From positions 248,001-312,000 of the forward strand of contig NZ_BJOV01000003.1 of the NCBI RefSeq assembly GCF_009932475.1: DNA of 64,000 nucleotides, read 5' to 3'. This document shows, one piece after another, positions 45,603-54,286 of the stretch (positions are counted from its first letter, which is position 1; every line of letters begins with the position of its first letter). The notes under the pieces are model-generated. The model searched no databases and was not told where the DNA came from. It was given only the letters and a program-made list of their open reading frames with translations. The position numbers were made by a program, and so were the translations under genes. The DNA is from Gordonia spumicola (lineage in GTDB: Bacteria; Actinomycetota; Actinomycetes; Mycobacteriales; Mycobacteriaceae).

Positions 45603-47396
45603 TCAGGGCGCGAGGCCCGCGACCACAGCGAGTCCCACCCGGCCCTCGCCGGTGTGCAGGCGCAGCCCCGGAGTCACCGGGCGGATGTGCAGGCCTCGAC
45701 CTCCGCCGTCCACCCGGACGTAGACCACGTGGAGCCCGGCCTCGACGTCCACTCGGACCGGCTCTCCGCCGTCCAGTCCCAACTCGATCTGTCCGTCGAT
45801 GTTCGCGCAGTACCCCAGCTGGACGGTCCACATGATGTCGAAGAGCGGTCCGTCGAGTCGCAGGACCTGCGGTCCGCCGATGCCCGGTGCGCGACACGTC
45901 CCGCGGCTCTCGGCGATGGTCCGCGCCCGAGTCACGCCGCCGGGGACGGCCCTGCCCGTCGAATCGAGGACCACGAGGCGGTCCGTGACGACGCCGAAGT
46001 CGGGCCGGTCGCGGAGCCGCCCGAACACGTGACTGAGCTGATTGTCCGGGTAGGCGACGGGCAGCAGCACCTCGATGGGGAGCTGCTGATCGAACATGAC
46101 GTGCCCCGCGTTGTCGGCCATCGCCTGCCGCGCGTTCGCCAGGTAGGCCCCCGTCGGATCGTCGCGCCAGGACTGTGAGAACGACGCGGTGCCCACCATC
46201 GACGACAGCACGAACACCGCGGAGGCGGCGACGGCCGCGACCGCCAGGCGTCGGTCGGGCGCCACCTTGACGGCGTGGGTTCCACCAGACGACGGCGCCG
46301 CGGCGATCAGGGCGAACCCGAGCGCGAGGACGAGCGCGGTGTCGGGCAGGTGCTGCAGGGTCTGCGCCAGCTCGAGGCTCGTGAAGGCCCCGCTGCGCAG
46401 CCACATCGTCGGGAACTGAACACCGACCGCGTAGACGGCGACGAACGCCCACACCGCGACCACACCGCGTCTGGCCCGGACCGTCAGGACCACGAGCGTC
46501 ACCAGGATCAGCCAGCCGAGGACGATCATCCAGATCGGCGTCGACCCCGTCGGGGCCGACGGCGCCCACCGGTCCCACAGCCACGGACCACCGGTGAACG
46601 ACGGGACGATGCCGTTGTTCACGGTCCGCCACACGAGCCTCACGGTCTGCGACATCGAGTGGCCGTCGCCGAACGACGCGGTCGCGGCGAACACGCCGCC
46701 CCAGGCGACGACCAGCGCGCCCATCGCCGCCCACAGCCACCTCGCGCGTCCGAACGCGGCCGCGATCGGGGATCCGTCCGACGACGCCCGAGCGGCCAGC
46801 ACCGCCACGACGAACGCGACCGGCGCGATCACGAACGACTTCTCGAAGAACAACAGCCCGGCGGCGAACGCCCCGGCCGCGCCGATCGTGAGCCGCGTCG
46901 CGCGGGCCCCGGTCGGGCGGTCACGGACCAGCACGACAGCCGTGCCGACGACGTACGCGAGGGCCGCCTGGAACGGCAACGTCGACAGGCCCGTCGACCA
47001 CCACACGTACGACGTGACGGTCATCGGCACGAAGAGGTAGAACGCGAACGAGATCAGCGCCCCGCCGCGGGCGTCGGGCGCGATGATCCGGATCGCCCGC
47101 CACACCGCGAGAGCGGCGATCAGTTGCAGCACCACGAGGGTCACGGCCGGCAGCCACCACTGGACGGGCGCGATGACAGTCGAGATCCCCCCGAGCAGGT
47201 ATGCGGCGGGCATGAGATGACCGTCGTCGCTGACTCCGAGGAAGTCCCAGCTCAGGATGTCGTGGGTGGACGCCTGCCCGATGAGGATCAGGTCGTCCCC
47301 GTAGAAGTCGCCTCGTAGGACGAGCCACGCCCGAACGATGGTCTGCGCCACGATGAGTGCGGCGGCGGCTGCGGTGAGCTTCCTGGCGTCCAGCAT
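45603..47396 (-). CDS. Polytopic membrane protein, GT-C-like
   Basis: This 597-residue protein has about ten to eleven hydrophobic segments in its first 430 residues and an extracytoplasmic C-terminal domain of about 170 residues ending in beta-rich sequence. Near the N-terminus the first external loop reads RGDFYGDDLILIG, a DD motif in the position of the catalytic acid of GT-C glycosyltransferases (arabinosyl/mannosyltransferase type). A transferase working on a polyprenyl-linked sugar donor is therefore possible, though no donor-specific motif is recognised. The ATG at 47396 is preferred. It is divergent from the chorismate mutase gene and lies behind pcrA. Confidence 0.7.
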   Translation of the reverse strand: MLDARKLTAAAAALIVAQTIVRAWLVLRGDFYGDDLILIGQASTHDILSWDFLGVSDDGHLMPAAYLLGGISTVIAPVQWWLPAVTLVVLQLIAALAVWRAIRIIAPDARGGALISFAFYLFVPMTVTSYVWWSTGLSTLPFQAALAYVVGTAVVLVRDRPTGARATRLTIGAAGAFAAGLLFFEKSFVIAPVAFVVAVLAARASSDGSPIAAAFGRARWLWAAMGALVVAWGGVFAATASFGDGHSMSQTVRLVWRTVNNGIVPSFTGGPWLWDRWAPSAPTGSTPIWMIVLGWLILVTLVVLTVRARRGVVAVWAFVAVYAVGVQFPTMWLRSGAFTSLELAQTLQHLPDTALVLALGFALIAAAPSSGGTHAVKVAPDRRLAVAAVAASAVFVLSSMVGTASFSQSWRDDPTGAYLANARQAMADNAGHVMFDQQLPIEVLLPVAYPDNQLSHVFGRLRDRPDFGVVTDRLVVLDSTGRAVPGGVTRARTIAESRGTCRAPGIGGPQVLRLDGPLFDIMWTVQLGYCANIDGQIELGLDGGEPVRVDVEAGLHVVYVRVDGGGRGLHIRPVTPGLRLHTGEGRVGLAVVAGLAP

Positions 47397-47455
47397 CCCC
47401 GTATTGTCGCGCACCGACCGCCCCGCGCCGACCGCGGACACGCCTCTCGGGCGGC

Positions 47456-47785
47456 ATGGCAGAATCCTCAGATGTGAGCGAGCCAACCGAACCTGCCAAG
47501 GACCTGGGCGTCGACGGTCTGAGCACCGATGTCGCCGACCTGCCGGACGACATCGACGCCCTGCGCCTGGAGATCGACCGGATGGACGCCGTCATCCTCG
47601 CCGCGGTCCAGCGACGCAGCGCGGTGTCGAAGAAGATCGGCGCTCACCGCATGGCGACCGGCGGTCCCCGCCTCGTCCACAGCCGCGAAGTGAAGGTCCT
47701 CGACCGCTTCTCCGCGCTCGGCTCCGAGGGCCACACCCTCGCGATGCTCCTCCTGCGTCTGGGCCGCGGTCCCCTCGGTCGCTGA
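47456..47785 (+). CDS. AroQ-class chorismate mutase (Rv0948c-like)
   Basis: This 109-residue all-helical enzyme converts chorismate to prephenate for Phe/Tyr synthesis. The core is LRLEIDRMDAVILAAVQRRSAVSKKIGAHRM, followed by RLVHSREVKVLDRFSALG with active-site Arg/Lys/Glu-type positions. The C-terminus LLLRLGRGPLGR matches the tail of the mycobacterial intracellular enzyme, where it contacts DAHP synthase and is needed for activation; the same partnership is likely here. A 30-residue acidic N-terminal extension is probably disordered. ATG at 47456, 59 bases from the divergent membrane-protein start. Confidence 0.92.
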   Translation: MAESSDVSEPTEPAKDLGVDGLSTDVADLPDDIDALRLEIDRMDAVILAAVQRRSAVSKKIGAHRMATGGPRLVHSREVKVLDRFSALGSEGHTLAMLLLRLGRGPLGR

Positions 47786-47834
47786 CCGCCGCACCCTGCC
47801 CGCGCCATGAGCGAACATCCACCCCGCCCGCGCC

Positions 47835-48083
47835 TTGAGCGAACGGAGTGAGTCGAAAGGTCCACGACGCTCCACACCCCTGCCTCATCTCGCACCGCCC
47901 TGCCTCAATCTGTCCTACCTGCCTGAGCTCAGGCAGGGGAGTCAAGTTGAGGCAGGTAAGTGCGAGATGAGGCAGGTGAGTCACGTCGCATGAGGCGACG
48001 AGGCTCGTCACCGCAGGCTGTCCAGGCGTCATTTCGCCGAGTCGGGTGCAGCGTCACGGACCTTTCGACTCACTCCGTTCGCT
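47835..48083. repeat. Long inverted repeat at a convergent gene end, right arm interrupted by IS110
   Basis: The left arm (47835-47863, from TTGAGCGAACGG to GAAAGGTCC) is exactly complementary to 48058-48083 joined to 49746-49748. The 29-bp right arm is thus split by the IS110 element after CGTTCGCT. The arms flank about 194 bases. The ancestral structure would have ended transcription between the chorismate mutase and pgi genes, which converge. Confidence 0.85.
47881..47974. repeat. Nested palindromes between the long arms
   Basis: A 15-bp outer inverted repeat (47881-47895 with 47960-47974) encloses TGCCTCAA/TTGAGGCA and a perfect 20-bp palindrome at 47918-47937 centred on GAGCTC. All arms share the word TGCCTCA. 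The 686-base gene-free stretch 47786-48471 contains only these repeats and the left end of the IS element. Confidence 0.8.
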
Positions 48084-48245
48084 AATGGAATGGACTGAGG
48101 TTGCCGACCAGAGTTGGCAGACTTAGTTGAGGTAGCCAGCCTTCGGGTGAGCACTTCAGCTCGCTAATGGAATGGACTGAGGTTGCCGACCAGAGTTGGC
48201 AGACTTAGTTGAGGTAGCCAGCCTTCGGGTGAGCACTTCAGCTCG
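48082..48245 (+). repeat. 82-bp tandem direct repeat at the IS110 left end
   Basis: Two identical 82-bp copies (48082-48163 and 48164-48245), each starting CTAATGGAATGG, are joined head to tail; a third CT starts the next segment. The perfect identity implies a recent duplication. Both copies begin with the element's core dinucleotide. Confidence 0.95.
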
Positions 48246-48400
48246 CTGGGTCACTGTTCGTGAGCCCTACCTTGAGATCGTGCCCCCGAGGGCTTCGCCT
48301 GACGAGCATCTGATTGCTGCTGGGATGACGTGCCGACCCACCCGCCCGGGTGTGGTGTGAACACTGCGCCATTAGTCCGCAACCCGCTCGCCGGACCCCG
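48246..48400 (+). ncRNA. Candidate IS110 bridge RNA with target and donor guide loops
   Basis: First loop: GTTCG (48256-48260) equals the target left of the core, and CCTTGAG (48270-48276) is complementary to core plus right target (CTCAAGG). Both lie inside a stem GGGTCAC/GTGCCC (48248-48254 with 48280-48285). Second loop: CTGGGATG (48320-48327) equals the right end of the element just before its core (49735-49742), and CCATTAG (48369-48375) is complementary to core plus left end (CTAATGG). A hairpin CACCCG-CC-CGGGTG (48339-48352) lies between them. The ends of the RNA are approximate. Confidence 0.75.
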
Positions 48401-48471
48401 GCTGCCGACCTCGGGCGGCACCGACGTCCGCCAGAGGAAGGAAACGAGCAGCAAAGGGGAGGTCGAGGGAC

Positions 48472-49722
48472 ATGTTGTTTGTAGGAGACGACTGGGCCGA
48501 AGACCATCACGACCTGGTCGTGATCGACAATAGTCAGAAGGTCTTGGCCCGAGCCCGGGTCCCCGAAGGCCCCGCCGGGATCACCGCATTCACCGACGTC
48601 GTGGCACGAGCTGCCCTCACGACAGTCACCAGCGACGACGACCTCGACGACGACGCTCTCGAGGTCATGGTCGGTATCGAACTCAATCACGGGCCCTGGG
48701 TCCAGGCACTGGTCGCCGCTGGATACTACGTGTTCGGAGTCGATCCGTTGCAGGCCAAACGGTTTCGTGAGAGTTGGTCAAACTCGAAAGCCAAGAGCGA
48801 TAGCGGCGATGCCCTCGGCCTGGCGGAATTGGTCCGCTCCCGGCACCGTACGCTCACCAAGATCGGTGCCGACTCCGAAGGATCTGCTGCAATCCGCATT
48901 CTCACTCGTGAACACCAACGCGCGGTATGGGACCGCACTCGTCAGACCAATCGTTTACGGTCGACGTTGCGTGAGTACCACCCCGCGATCGTCGCGATCG
49001 CCGCGAAGTACGACCTCCCACTCCACGACAAGACGATCCTGGGGCTGGTGACGCTGGTACCTACCCCTGCTGCCGGAGCGAGGATCACTGTGCGGCAGGT
49101 ACTTCCGCTCCTTGCTCGTCGCCATGACAAGGACGCCAAAGCCGCCTGGATCGTGCAAGCGTTGCGGCAACGGCAACTACCGATCGGCCCGGAGATCGCC
49201 GAGGCCTACGCGATCACTGTCCGGGCAGCCACGCGTGTGATCGCCTCCGCCTCCAGTCACATCGCAGAGCTGGAGGAGCAGGTGAACGCCCATTTTTCGC
49301 GGCACCCCGATGCTGAGATCTACCTCAGTCAACCTGGTATCGGCCAGGTCATCGGGGCACGCCTGTGCGGTGAATACGGCGACGACTCCACTCGCTTCCA
49401 GACGGCGAAGGACCGCCGGAACTTCGCCCAGACCAGCCCGCTCACCCGGCAGTCAGGAAAGCTGCGGATCGTCTGCGCCCGCAAGGCCGGCAACGACTGG
49501 GCCCTCGACGCCGCGGTACGGCAGGCCAACGCTGCGATCATGCACGACAAATATGCGTATGCCTACTACCGCAAGCAGCGTGATCGAGGGATCAACCACA
49601 ACGCCGCGCTCCGCCAACTAGCCAACAAACTGACAGGAATCCTCCACGGCTGCCTAGCCCGACACCACCCGTACGACCCCGCGATCGCATGGGCGAACGC
49701 CGACCTCAAGATCGCTGCTTGA
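48472..49722 (+). CDS. IS110-family transposase/recombinase
   Basis: This 416-residue protein has an N-terminal RuvC-like DEDD domain: D7 region in GDDWAEDHHD, E70 in VGIELNHG, and D110 and D113 in KSDSGDA. A coiled-coil-rich middle (about 140-275) leads to the C-terminal Transposase_20 domain (SQPGIGQVIGARLCGEYGDDSTRF, then FAQTSPLTRQSGK). A serine in TSPLTRQSG (S322 or S328) is the likely nucleophile. It would catalyse RNA-guided exchange at the CT core. The ATG follows GGGGAGG. The gene is intact, so the element may be active. Confidence 0.93.
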   Translation: MLFVGDDWAEDHHDLVVIDNSQKVLARARVPEGPAGITAFTDVVARAALTTVTSDDDLDDDALEVMVGIELNHGPWVQALVAAGYYVFGVDPLQAKRFRESWSNSKAKSDSGDALGLAELVRSRHRTLTKIGADSEGSAAIRILTREHQRAVWDRTRQTNRLRSTLREYHPAIVAIAAKYDLPLHDKTILGLVTLVPTPAAGARITVRQVLPLLARRHDKDAKAAWIVQALRQRQLPIGPEIAEAYAITVRAATRVIASASSHIAELEEQVNAHFSRHPDAEIYLSQPGIGQVIGARLCGEYGDDSTRFQTAKDRRNFAQTSPLTRQSGKLRIVCARKAGNDWALDAAVRQANAAIMHDKYAYAYYRKQRDRGINHNAALRQLANKLTGILHGCLARHHPYDPAIAWANADLKIAA

Positions 49723-49788
49723 CACGTTCCCGTTCTGGGATGTCTCAAGGAACAGGCGGGGCCGCCGTCGGCTCACCGAGCGGCGGGG

Positions 49789-51477
49789 TCAGCCGCGGCG
49801 GCCGCGGTGCGAGCGGTACCAGCGGACGAGTGCGTCGGTCGACGAATCGTTCTGCTGCGCGGGCGGGTCGGCCTGCGAGACGACGCCGAGGAGAGCGCTC
49901 GCCTTCTCCTTGCCCAGTTCCACACCCCACTGGTCGAAGGGGTTGATGCCCCAGATCATCGCCTTCACGAACGTCTCGTGCTCGTAGAGTGCGATGAGCT
50001 GACCGAGGACGGACGGGGTGATCTGCGGCGCGAGAATCGTCGTCGACGGTCGGTTGCCCGGCATCACCTTGTGGGGGACGAGCTCCGGGGGAACGCCTTC
50101 GGCGGCGATGTCCTCGGCGGTCTTGCCGAAGGCGAGGACTTCGGTCTGGGCGAAGAAGTTGCTCATCAGGACGTCGTGCATGGAGCCGCCGTCGACCGTC
50201 TCCCGGTCGTCGGTCGGGATGGCGAAGCCGATGAAGTCCGCCGGGATCAGCCACGTGCCCTGGTGGAGCAGTTGGTAGAACGCGTGCTGCCCGTTGGTGC
50301 CCGGCTCACCCCAATAGATGGTTCCGGTGGCCGACGTGACCGGCCTGCCCGTCTGGGTGACCGACTTGCCGTTCGACTCCATCGTCAGCTGCTGCAGGTA
50401 CGCGGGGAAGCGGGCGAGGTCGTCGGCGTACGGCATGATCGCCTTGGTCTGCGCGCCCCAGAAATTCGAGTACCAGAGGCCGATGAGCCCGAGGAGGGCG
50501 GGCGCGTTCCTCTCCAGCGGCGCCGTGCGGAAGTGTTCGTCGACGAGGTGGAAGCCGTCGAGGAACTCGTCGAAGCGGCGGCGGCCGATCGCGATCATCA
50601 GCGACAGACCGATCGCCGCGTCCAACGAGTAGCGGCCTCCGACCCAGTTCCAGAAGCCGAACATGTTGTCGGTGTCGATGCCGAACTTCTCGACCTCGTC
50701 GCCGTTGGTGCTGACGGCGACGAAGTGCTTCGCGACGGCCGCCCGGTCGCCGTCGAACGCGCCGAGCAGCCAGCGACGGGCGCTGACCGCGTTGGTGATC
50801 GTCTCCAGCGTGGTGAAGGTCTTCGACGCGACGATGAACAGGGTGGTCGCCGGATCGCAGTCGTCGAGGACCGACACCAGGTTCGACGGGTCGATGTTGG
50901 AGACGAAGTGGCACGAGATCCGCTCGTGCCGATCGTGGCGCAACGCCTGGTAGGCCATCGCGGGGCCGAGGTCGCTGCCGCCGATCCCGATGTTGACGAC
51001 GTCGGTGATGGGCCGGCCGGAGTGGCCGGTCCACGAGCCGTCGCGGACGCGGTCGCTGAAGTCGCCCATCGCGTCGAGGACCTCGTGGACGTCGGCGACC
51101 ACGTCCTGTCCGTCGACGACGAGATCGTGCTCGCGCGGGAGTCGGAGCGCCGTGTGCAGCGCCGCGCGGTCCTCGGTGACGTTGATGTGCGCCCCCGCGT
51201 ACATCTCGTCCCGCTTCTCCTCGAGTCCGGCCTCACGGGCGAGGCCTGCGAGGAGTTCGACGGTCTCCGCCGTGATCAGGTGTTTCGAGTAGTCGATGTG
51301 CAGGTCCGCGACGTCGACGACGAGCGATCGACCGCGGTCGGGGTCCATCGCGAAGAGTTCTCGGAGATGCAGCGAGTAGACGTGCTGCTGGTGCGCGGCG
51401 AGTGCATGCCACGAGACGGTCGCGGTGATGTCGAAGTCATCACCATTCTCAGGGTGTCGATTGACGGGGCCCAACAT
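49789..51477 (-). CDS. pgi: Glucose-6-phosphate isomerase
   Basis: This 562-residue enzyme interconverts glucose-6-phosphate and fructose-6-phosphate. Visible PGI motifs are [18 protein letters not shown], the phosphate-binding [11 protein letters not shown], the signature [20 protein letters not shown], the catalytic Glu in [18 protein letters not shown] with its His, and the second signature [12 protein letters not shown] with the catalytic Lys. The ATG at 51477 follows GGTGAACAG. Longer readings upstream enter the divergent promoter region and are rejected. It converges on the chorismate mutase gene with the IS element between them. Confidence 0.97.
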   Translation of the reverse strand: MLGPVNRHPENGDDFDITATVSWHALAAHQQHVYSLHLRELFAMDPDRGRSLVVDVADLHIDYSKHLITAETVELLAGLAREAGLEEKRDEMYAGAHINVTEDRAALHTALRLPREHDLVVDGQDVVADVHEVLDAMGDFSDRVRDGSWTGHSGRPITDVVNIGIGGSDLGPAMAYQALRHDRHERISCHFVSNIDPSNLVSVLDDCDPATTLFIVASKTFTTLETITNAVSARRWLLGAFDGDRAAVAKHFVAVSTNGDEVEKFGIDTDNMFGFWNWVGGRYSLDAAIGLSLMIAIGRRRFDEFLDGFHLVDEHFRTAPLERNAPALLGLIGLWYSNFWGAQTKAIMPYADDLARFPAYLQQLTMESNGKSVTQTGRPVTSATGTIYWGEPGTNGQHAFYQLLHQGTWLIPADFIGFAIPTDDRETVDGGSMHDVLMSNFFAQTEVLAFGKTAEDIAAEGVPPELVPHKVMPGNRPSTTILAPQITPSVLGQLIALYEHETFVKAMIWGINPFDQWGVELGKEKASALLGVVSQADPPAQQNDSSTDALVRWYRSHRGRRG

Positions 51478-51602
51478 CTGTTCACCATATGCGGTCGCGC
51501 TGTGACGCGGCTGACCGCCTCGGACCATTCGTCGCGTGATCACATCGCGCTCCCATCGATCGTGACGGGATCGTGACGTCCGAAGCGCCCGAATACGTGT
51601 TA

Positions 51603-51629
51603 TCACTTTAGTCACCTCAGTAACTTCAG
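51603..51629 (+). promoter_or_regulatory. Three 9-bp direct repeats upstream of the first DUF4185 gene
   Basis: TCACTTTAG, TCACCTCAG and TAACTTCAG lie head to tail at 51603-51629, 37 bases before the start codon. Tandem TCAC/TAAC units at 9-bp spacing are typical of response-regulator binding sites. No regulator gene is adjacent. The rest of the 188-base divergent region shows no clear promoter. Confidence 0.35.
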
Positions 51630-51665
51630 CCCCATTGACCTGCGGGATCTCATCGGAGGACACCC

Positions 51666-52928
51666 ATGCGCATTCGTCATCGCCTGACGGTCGGCGTCGC
51701 CGCATGCATCGCCGCGACAGCGTCTCTGATCGCGGTGCCCGGCGTCGCGTCGGCGGCGCCGTGCGGCACCGCGAACGCGGGCAACGGCTCGTCGCTGCCG
51801 TTCCTGCCGACGGGATCGCTCGGCGGCGACGAACCGGGGCCGACCGCCGAGGGACCGCAGGGCAAGCTCCCGACCTACAACGACGGCACGTCGGCGATCA
51901 TCTCGTGGGTCACCGGCCCGCGCGGCCCCAATGCGACGTTCAGCCGGTTCGGGATCTCCGGCACCGACCTCAGCATCGCGTGGGACAACGGGTCGGGGCA
52001 GACGCTGATGGCATTCGGGGACACCTTCGGCGACTGCACCGTCGCAGGCAAGCAGTGGCGGCACAACGTCCTGCTGCGGACCGACGACACCGACCTCTCG
52101 AACGGTCTGACGGTGGCCGACGGCGTCCCGGGCGACGTCACGTCCGGCGCGTCCGTCGCCGCGGGTTCGCCGCGCTTCGCCCGTCAGATGATCGGCGCGA
52201 TCGGCTGGCCCGGCGTCGAGGTGACGACCATCCCGACCGCGGCGATCTCGATCGGCGGCAAGCAGTACGTGAACTACATGTCGGTCCGTTCGTGGGGATC
52301 CGCGGGCGTGTGGGACACCAACTTCTCGGCGATCGCCGTGTCCTCCGACAACGGTCAGACCTGGGTGACGGACCCGTCGACCCTGCGCGTGAACAGTCCC
52401 GTCGCCGTGCCGCTGCCCGACGGTTGGCCGTCCGTGCGTCCCGACGACGCAAAGTTCCAGCAGGGCGCCTACGTGGAGGGCCACGGGGCCGACGCCGGGT
52501 GGATCTTCCAGTACGGGACCCCGAACGGGCGCTACGGCGCCGCGTACGTTGCCCGCTTCCGGCCGTCCGACGTGCTGAACCTCTCGGCGTACGAGTACTG
52601 GACCGGGTCGACCTGGTCGTCGAACGTCGACGACGTGCGGGCGATCGTCGGCGCACCCGTCACCGAGATGTCGGTCGCGTGGAGCGCCTACCTCGGCAAA
52701 TACGTGATGGTCGACAGTCCGCTGAACGTGCATCTGCGGACGGCCGACCGCCCGCAGGGCCCGTGGAGCCTGCCTCGACCGCTGTTCCCGTCGACGATCG
52801 GCGTCTACGCGCCGATGATGCTTCCCAGCTCGCCCGCTTTGCGCGGTACGGGCCCGGAGCTGTACATGAACGCCTCGCGATGGGGCGACTACAACGTGCT
52901 GCTGCTCCGCAGTCGACTTCGGCGGTAA
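51666..52928 (+). CDS. Secreted DUF4185 protein (possible GH183 endo-D-arabinanase)
   Basis: This is a 420-residue exported protein with a signal peptide ending near VASAAPC. The DUF4185 five-bladed-propeller-like domain fills the rest: [30 protein letters not shown] near the front, [23 protein letters not shown] in the middle and [26 protein letters not shown] at the end. DUF4185 proteins include the GH183 endo-D-arabinanases that cut arabinan of arabinogalactan/lipoarabinomannan, which Gordonia-type cells possess. The Asp residues in the GDTFGD motif are candidate catalytic or metal-site residues. ATG at 51666 follows CGGAGGA. Activity is inferred from the family. Confidence 0.82.
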   Translation: MRIRHRLTVGVAACIAATASLIAVPGVASAAPCGTANAGNGSSLPFLPTGSLGGDEPGPTAEGPQGKLPTYNDGTSAIISWVTGPRGPNATFSRFGISGTDLSIAWDNGSGQTLMAFGDTFGDCTVAGKQWRHNVLLRTDDTDLSNGLTVADGVPGDVTSGASVAAGSPRFARQMIGAIGWPGVEVTTIPTAAISIGGKQYVNYMSVRSWGSAGVWDTNFSAIAVSSDNGQTWVTDPSTLRVNSPVAVPLPDGWPSVRPDDAKFQQGAYVEGHGADAGWIFQYGTPNGRYGAAYVARFRPSDVLNLSAYEYWTGSTWSSNVDDVRAIVGAPVTEMSVAWSAYLGKYVMVDSPLNVHLRTADRPQGPWSLPRPLFPSTIGVYAPMMLPSSPALRGTGPELYMNASRWGDYNVLLLRSRLRR

Positions 52929-53013
52929 GTCCACCGACCGGACGACACTCGCGTAAGAATGGCACGTGTCGGAACACGACACACGACCGCAGCCCCCGAC
53001 CGAGGATCCGCCC

Positions 53014-54189
53014 ATGCGTCGACCGTCTCGTCTGTTGTCCGCCATCGGTGTCGGAGCCGCCGTCGCGGCGTCTCTCCTCGTGATCGGCCCGCCACCGGTC
53101 GCCGACGCGTCGGGCGCGTGCAGCAACTCCGGCACCGGCGTCCGCCTCCCCTTCGCCACCGGTTCGCTCGGCCTGCCGCGCGGTGGATCCGCTCAGGGGC
53201 CGCAGAAGCCGCTCCCCGCGTTCGACAACGGTCGCAGTCGTACCGTCTCCTGGGTCACCGGCCCGCTGAGCCGCAACCGAACGTTCACCAACTTCGGGAT
53301 CTCCGGGACCGACGTCGGCGTCGCGTGGGACAACGGTCGCGGTCAGACGCTCCTCGCGTTCGGCGACACCTTCGGCAACTGCCTGCATCAGGGCCTCGGG
53401 TGGCGCAACAACACCCTGCTCCGTTCCACCGACCGAAACCTGGCGGACGGCCTCACGCTGCAACGGACCGGCTACGCGGGGCCGATGTTCGGCGCGCTCG
53501 GATTCAGCGGTGTCGAGAAGACCAAGATCCCGACCGCGGGCGTGTCCATCGGTGGCCGCCAGTACGTGAACTTCATGTCGGTCCGCGCCTGGGGCCCGCC
53601 GAGCGTCTGGTACACGAACTACTCGGCGACGGCGGTCTCGTCGGACAACGGGCGGTCGTGGACGACCCCGCAGTCGACCGTGCGGCCCAACCTTCCGTGG
53701 AATCCGATCGACTCGGTGTTCCAGCAGAGCGCGTACGTGAAAGGCGCGGGAGCCGACGCGGGCTGGGTGTACCAGTTCGGAACTCCGAACGGGCGATTCG
53801 GCAACGGGTACGTCGCCCGCTTCCGACCGTCGGACGTGACGAACCTCGGGCGATACCAGTATTGGACGGGATCGCGCTGGGGCGGTCCCGGCTCGCGGCC
53901 CGCACCCGTCGTCCGCGGCCACGTGACCGAGCTGTCCGTGCAGTGGAGTCCGGTGCTGCGCAAGTACGTCATGCTCGACAGTCCGAACGGTGTGCGCCTG
54001 CGGACGGCGCCGCATCCGGAGGGCCCGTGGAGCGCTGGCGTGCGGATCACGCCGCCGAGCCTGGAGCTCTACGCTCCGATGATGCTGCCGTCGTCGCCCG
54101 CATTGCGTGGCACCGGCCCGCAGTTGTACTTCAACGCGTCCCGCTGGGACGACTACAACGTCGCCCTGATCGAGACCCGCATCCGCTGA
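53014..54189 (+). CDS. Second secreted DUF4185 protein, tandem paralogue
   Basis: This 391-residue protein is clearly homologous along its whole length to the preceding one: [79 protein letters not shown]. The ATG at 53014 puts a signal peptide at the very start (LLSAIGVGAAVAASLLVIG ... VADASG) and has CGAGGA upstream; a GTG at 52966 would add 16 polar residues before it. It is separated from the first copy by about 85 bases with no terminator, so the two are probably co-transcribed. Same candidate GH183 activity. Confidence 0.82.
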   Translation: MRRPSRLLSAIGVGAAVAASLLVIGPPPVADASGACSNSGTGVRLPFATGSLGLPRGGSAQGPQKPLPAFDNGRSRTVSWVTGPLSRNRTFTNFGISGTDVGVAWDNGRGQTLLAFGDTFGNCLHQGLGWRNNTLLRSTDRNLADGLTLQRTGYAGPMFGALGFSGVEKTKIPTAGVSIGGRQYVNFMSVRAWGPPSVWYTNYSATAVSSDNGRSWTTPQSTVRPNLPWNPIDSVFQQSAYVKGAGADAGWVYQFGTPNGRFGNGYVARFRPSDVTNLGRYQYWTGSRWGGPGSRPAPVVRGHVTELSVQWSPVLRKYVMLDSPNGVRLRTAPHPEGPWSAGVRITPPSLELYAPMMLPSSPALRGTGPQLYFNASRWDDYNVALIETRIR

Positions 54190-54286
54190 CCTGCCCTCCC
54201 CGAGCGCACCCTTCCCGGCTCTCCAAGCACACCCTTACGGCTCCTCGCGCGCACCCCTCCCGGATCCTCGAGCGCAGTCGAGAGGC

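Larger units (their letters stand above)
48082..49745 (+). mobile_element. IS110-family insertion element
   Basis: The boundaries are inferred from the split palindrome: CGTTCG-CT precedes the element and CT-CAAGG follows it, so the core dinucleotide is CT (48082-48083 and 49744-49745). There are no terminal inverted repeats and no longer target duplication, as expected for IS110. The element holds a long non-coding left end, one transposase gene and a right end of only about 20 bases. Length is 1,662 bp plus one core, 82 bp of it a tandem duplication. Confidence 0.9.

Noticed and set aside
42399-46178. A 1259-codon plus-strand open frame spanning fecE, pcrA and the membrane-protein gene
   Set aside because: It runs across three well-supported genes in other frames, and its product shows only Arg-rich, motif-free sequence.
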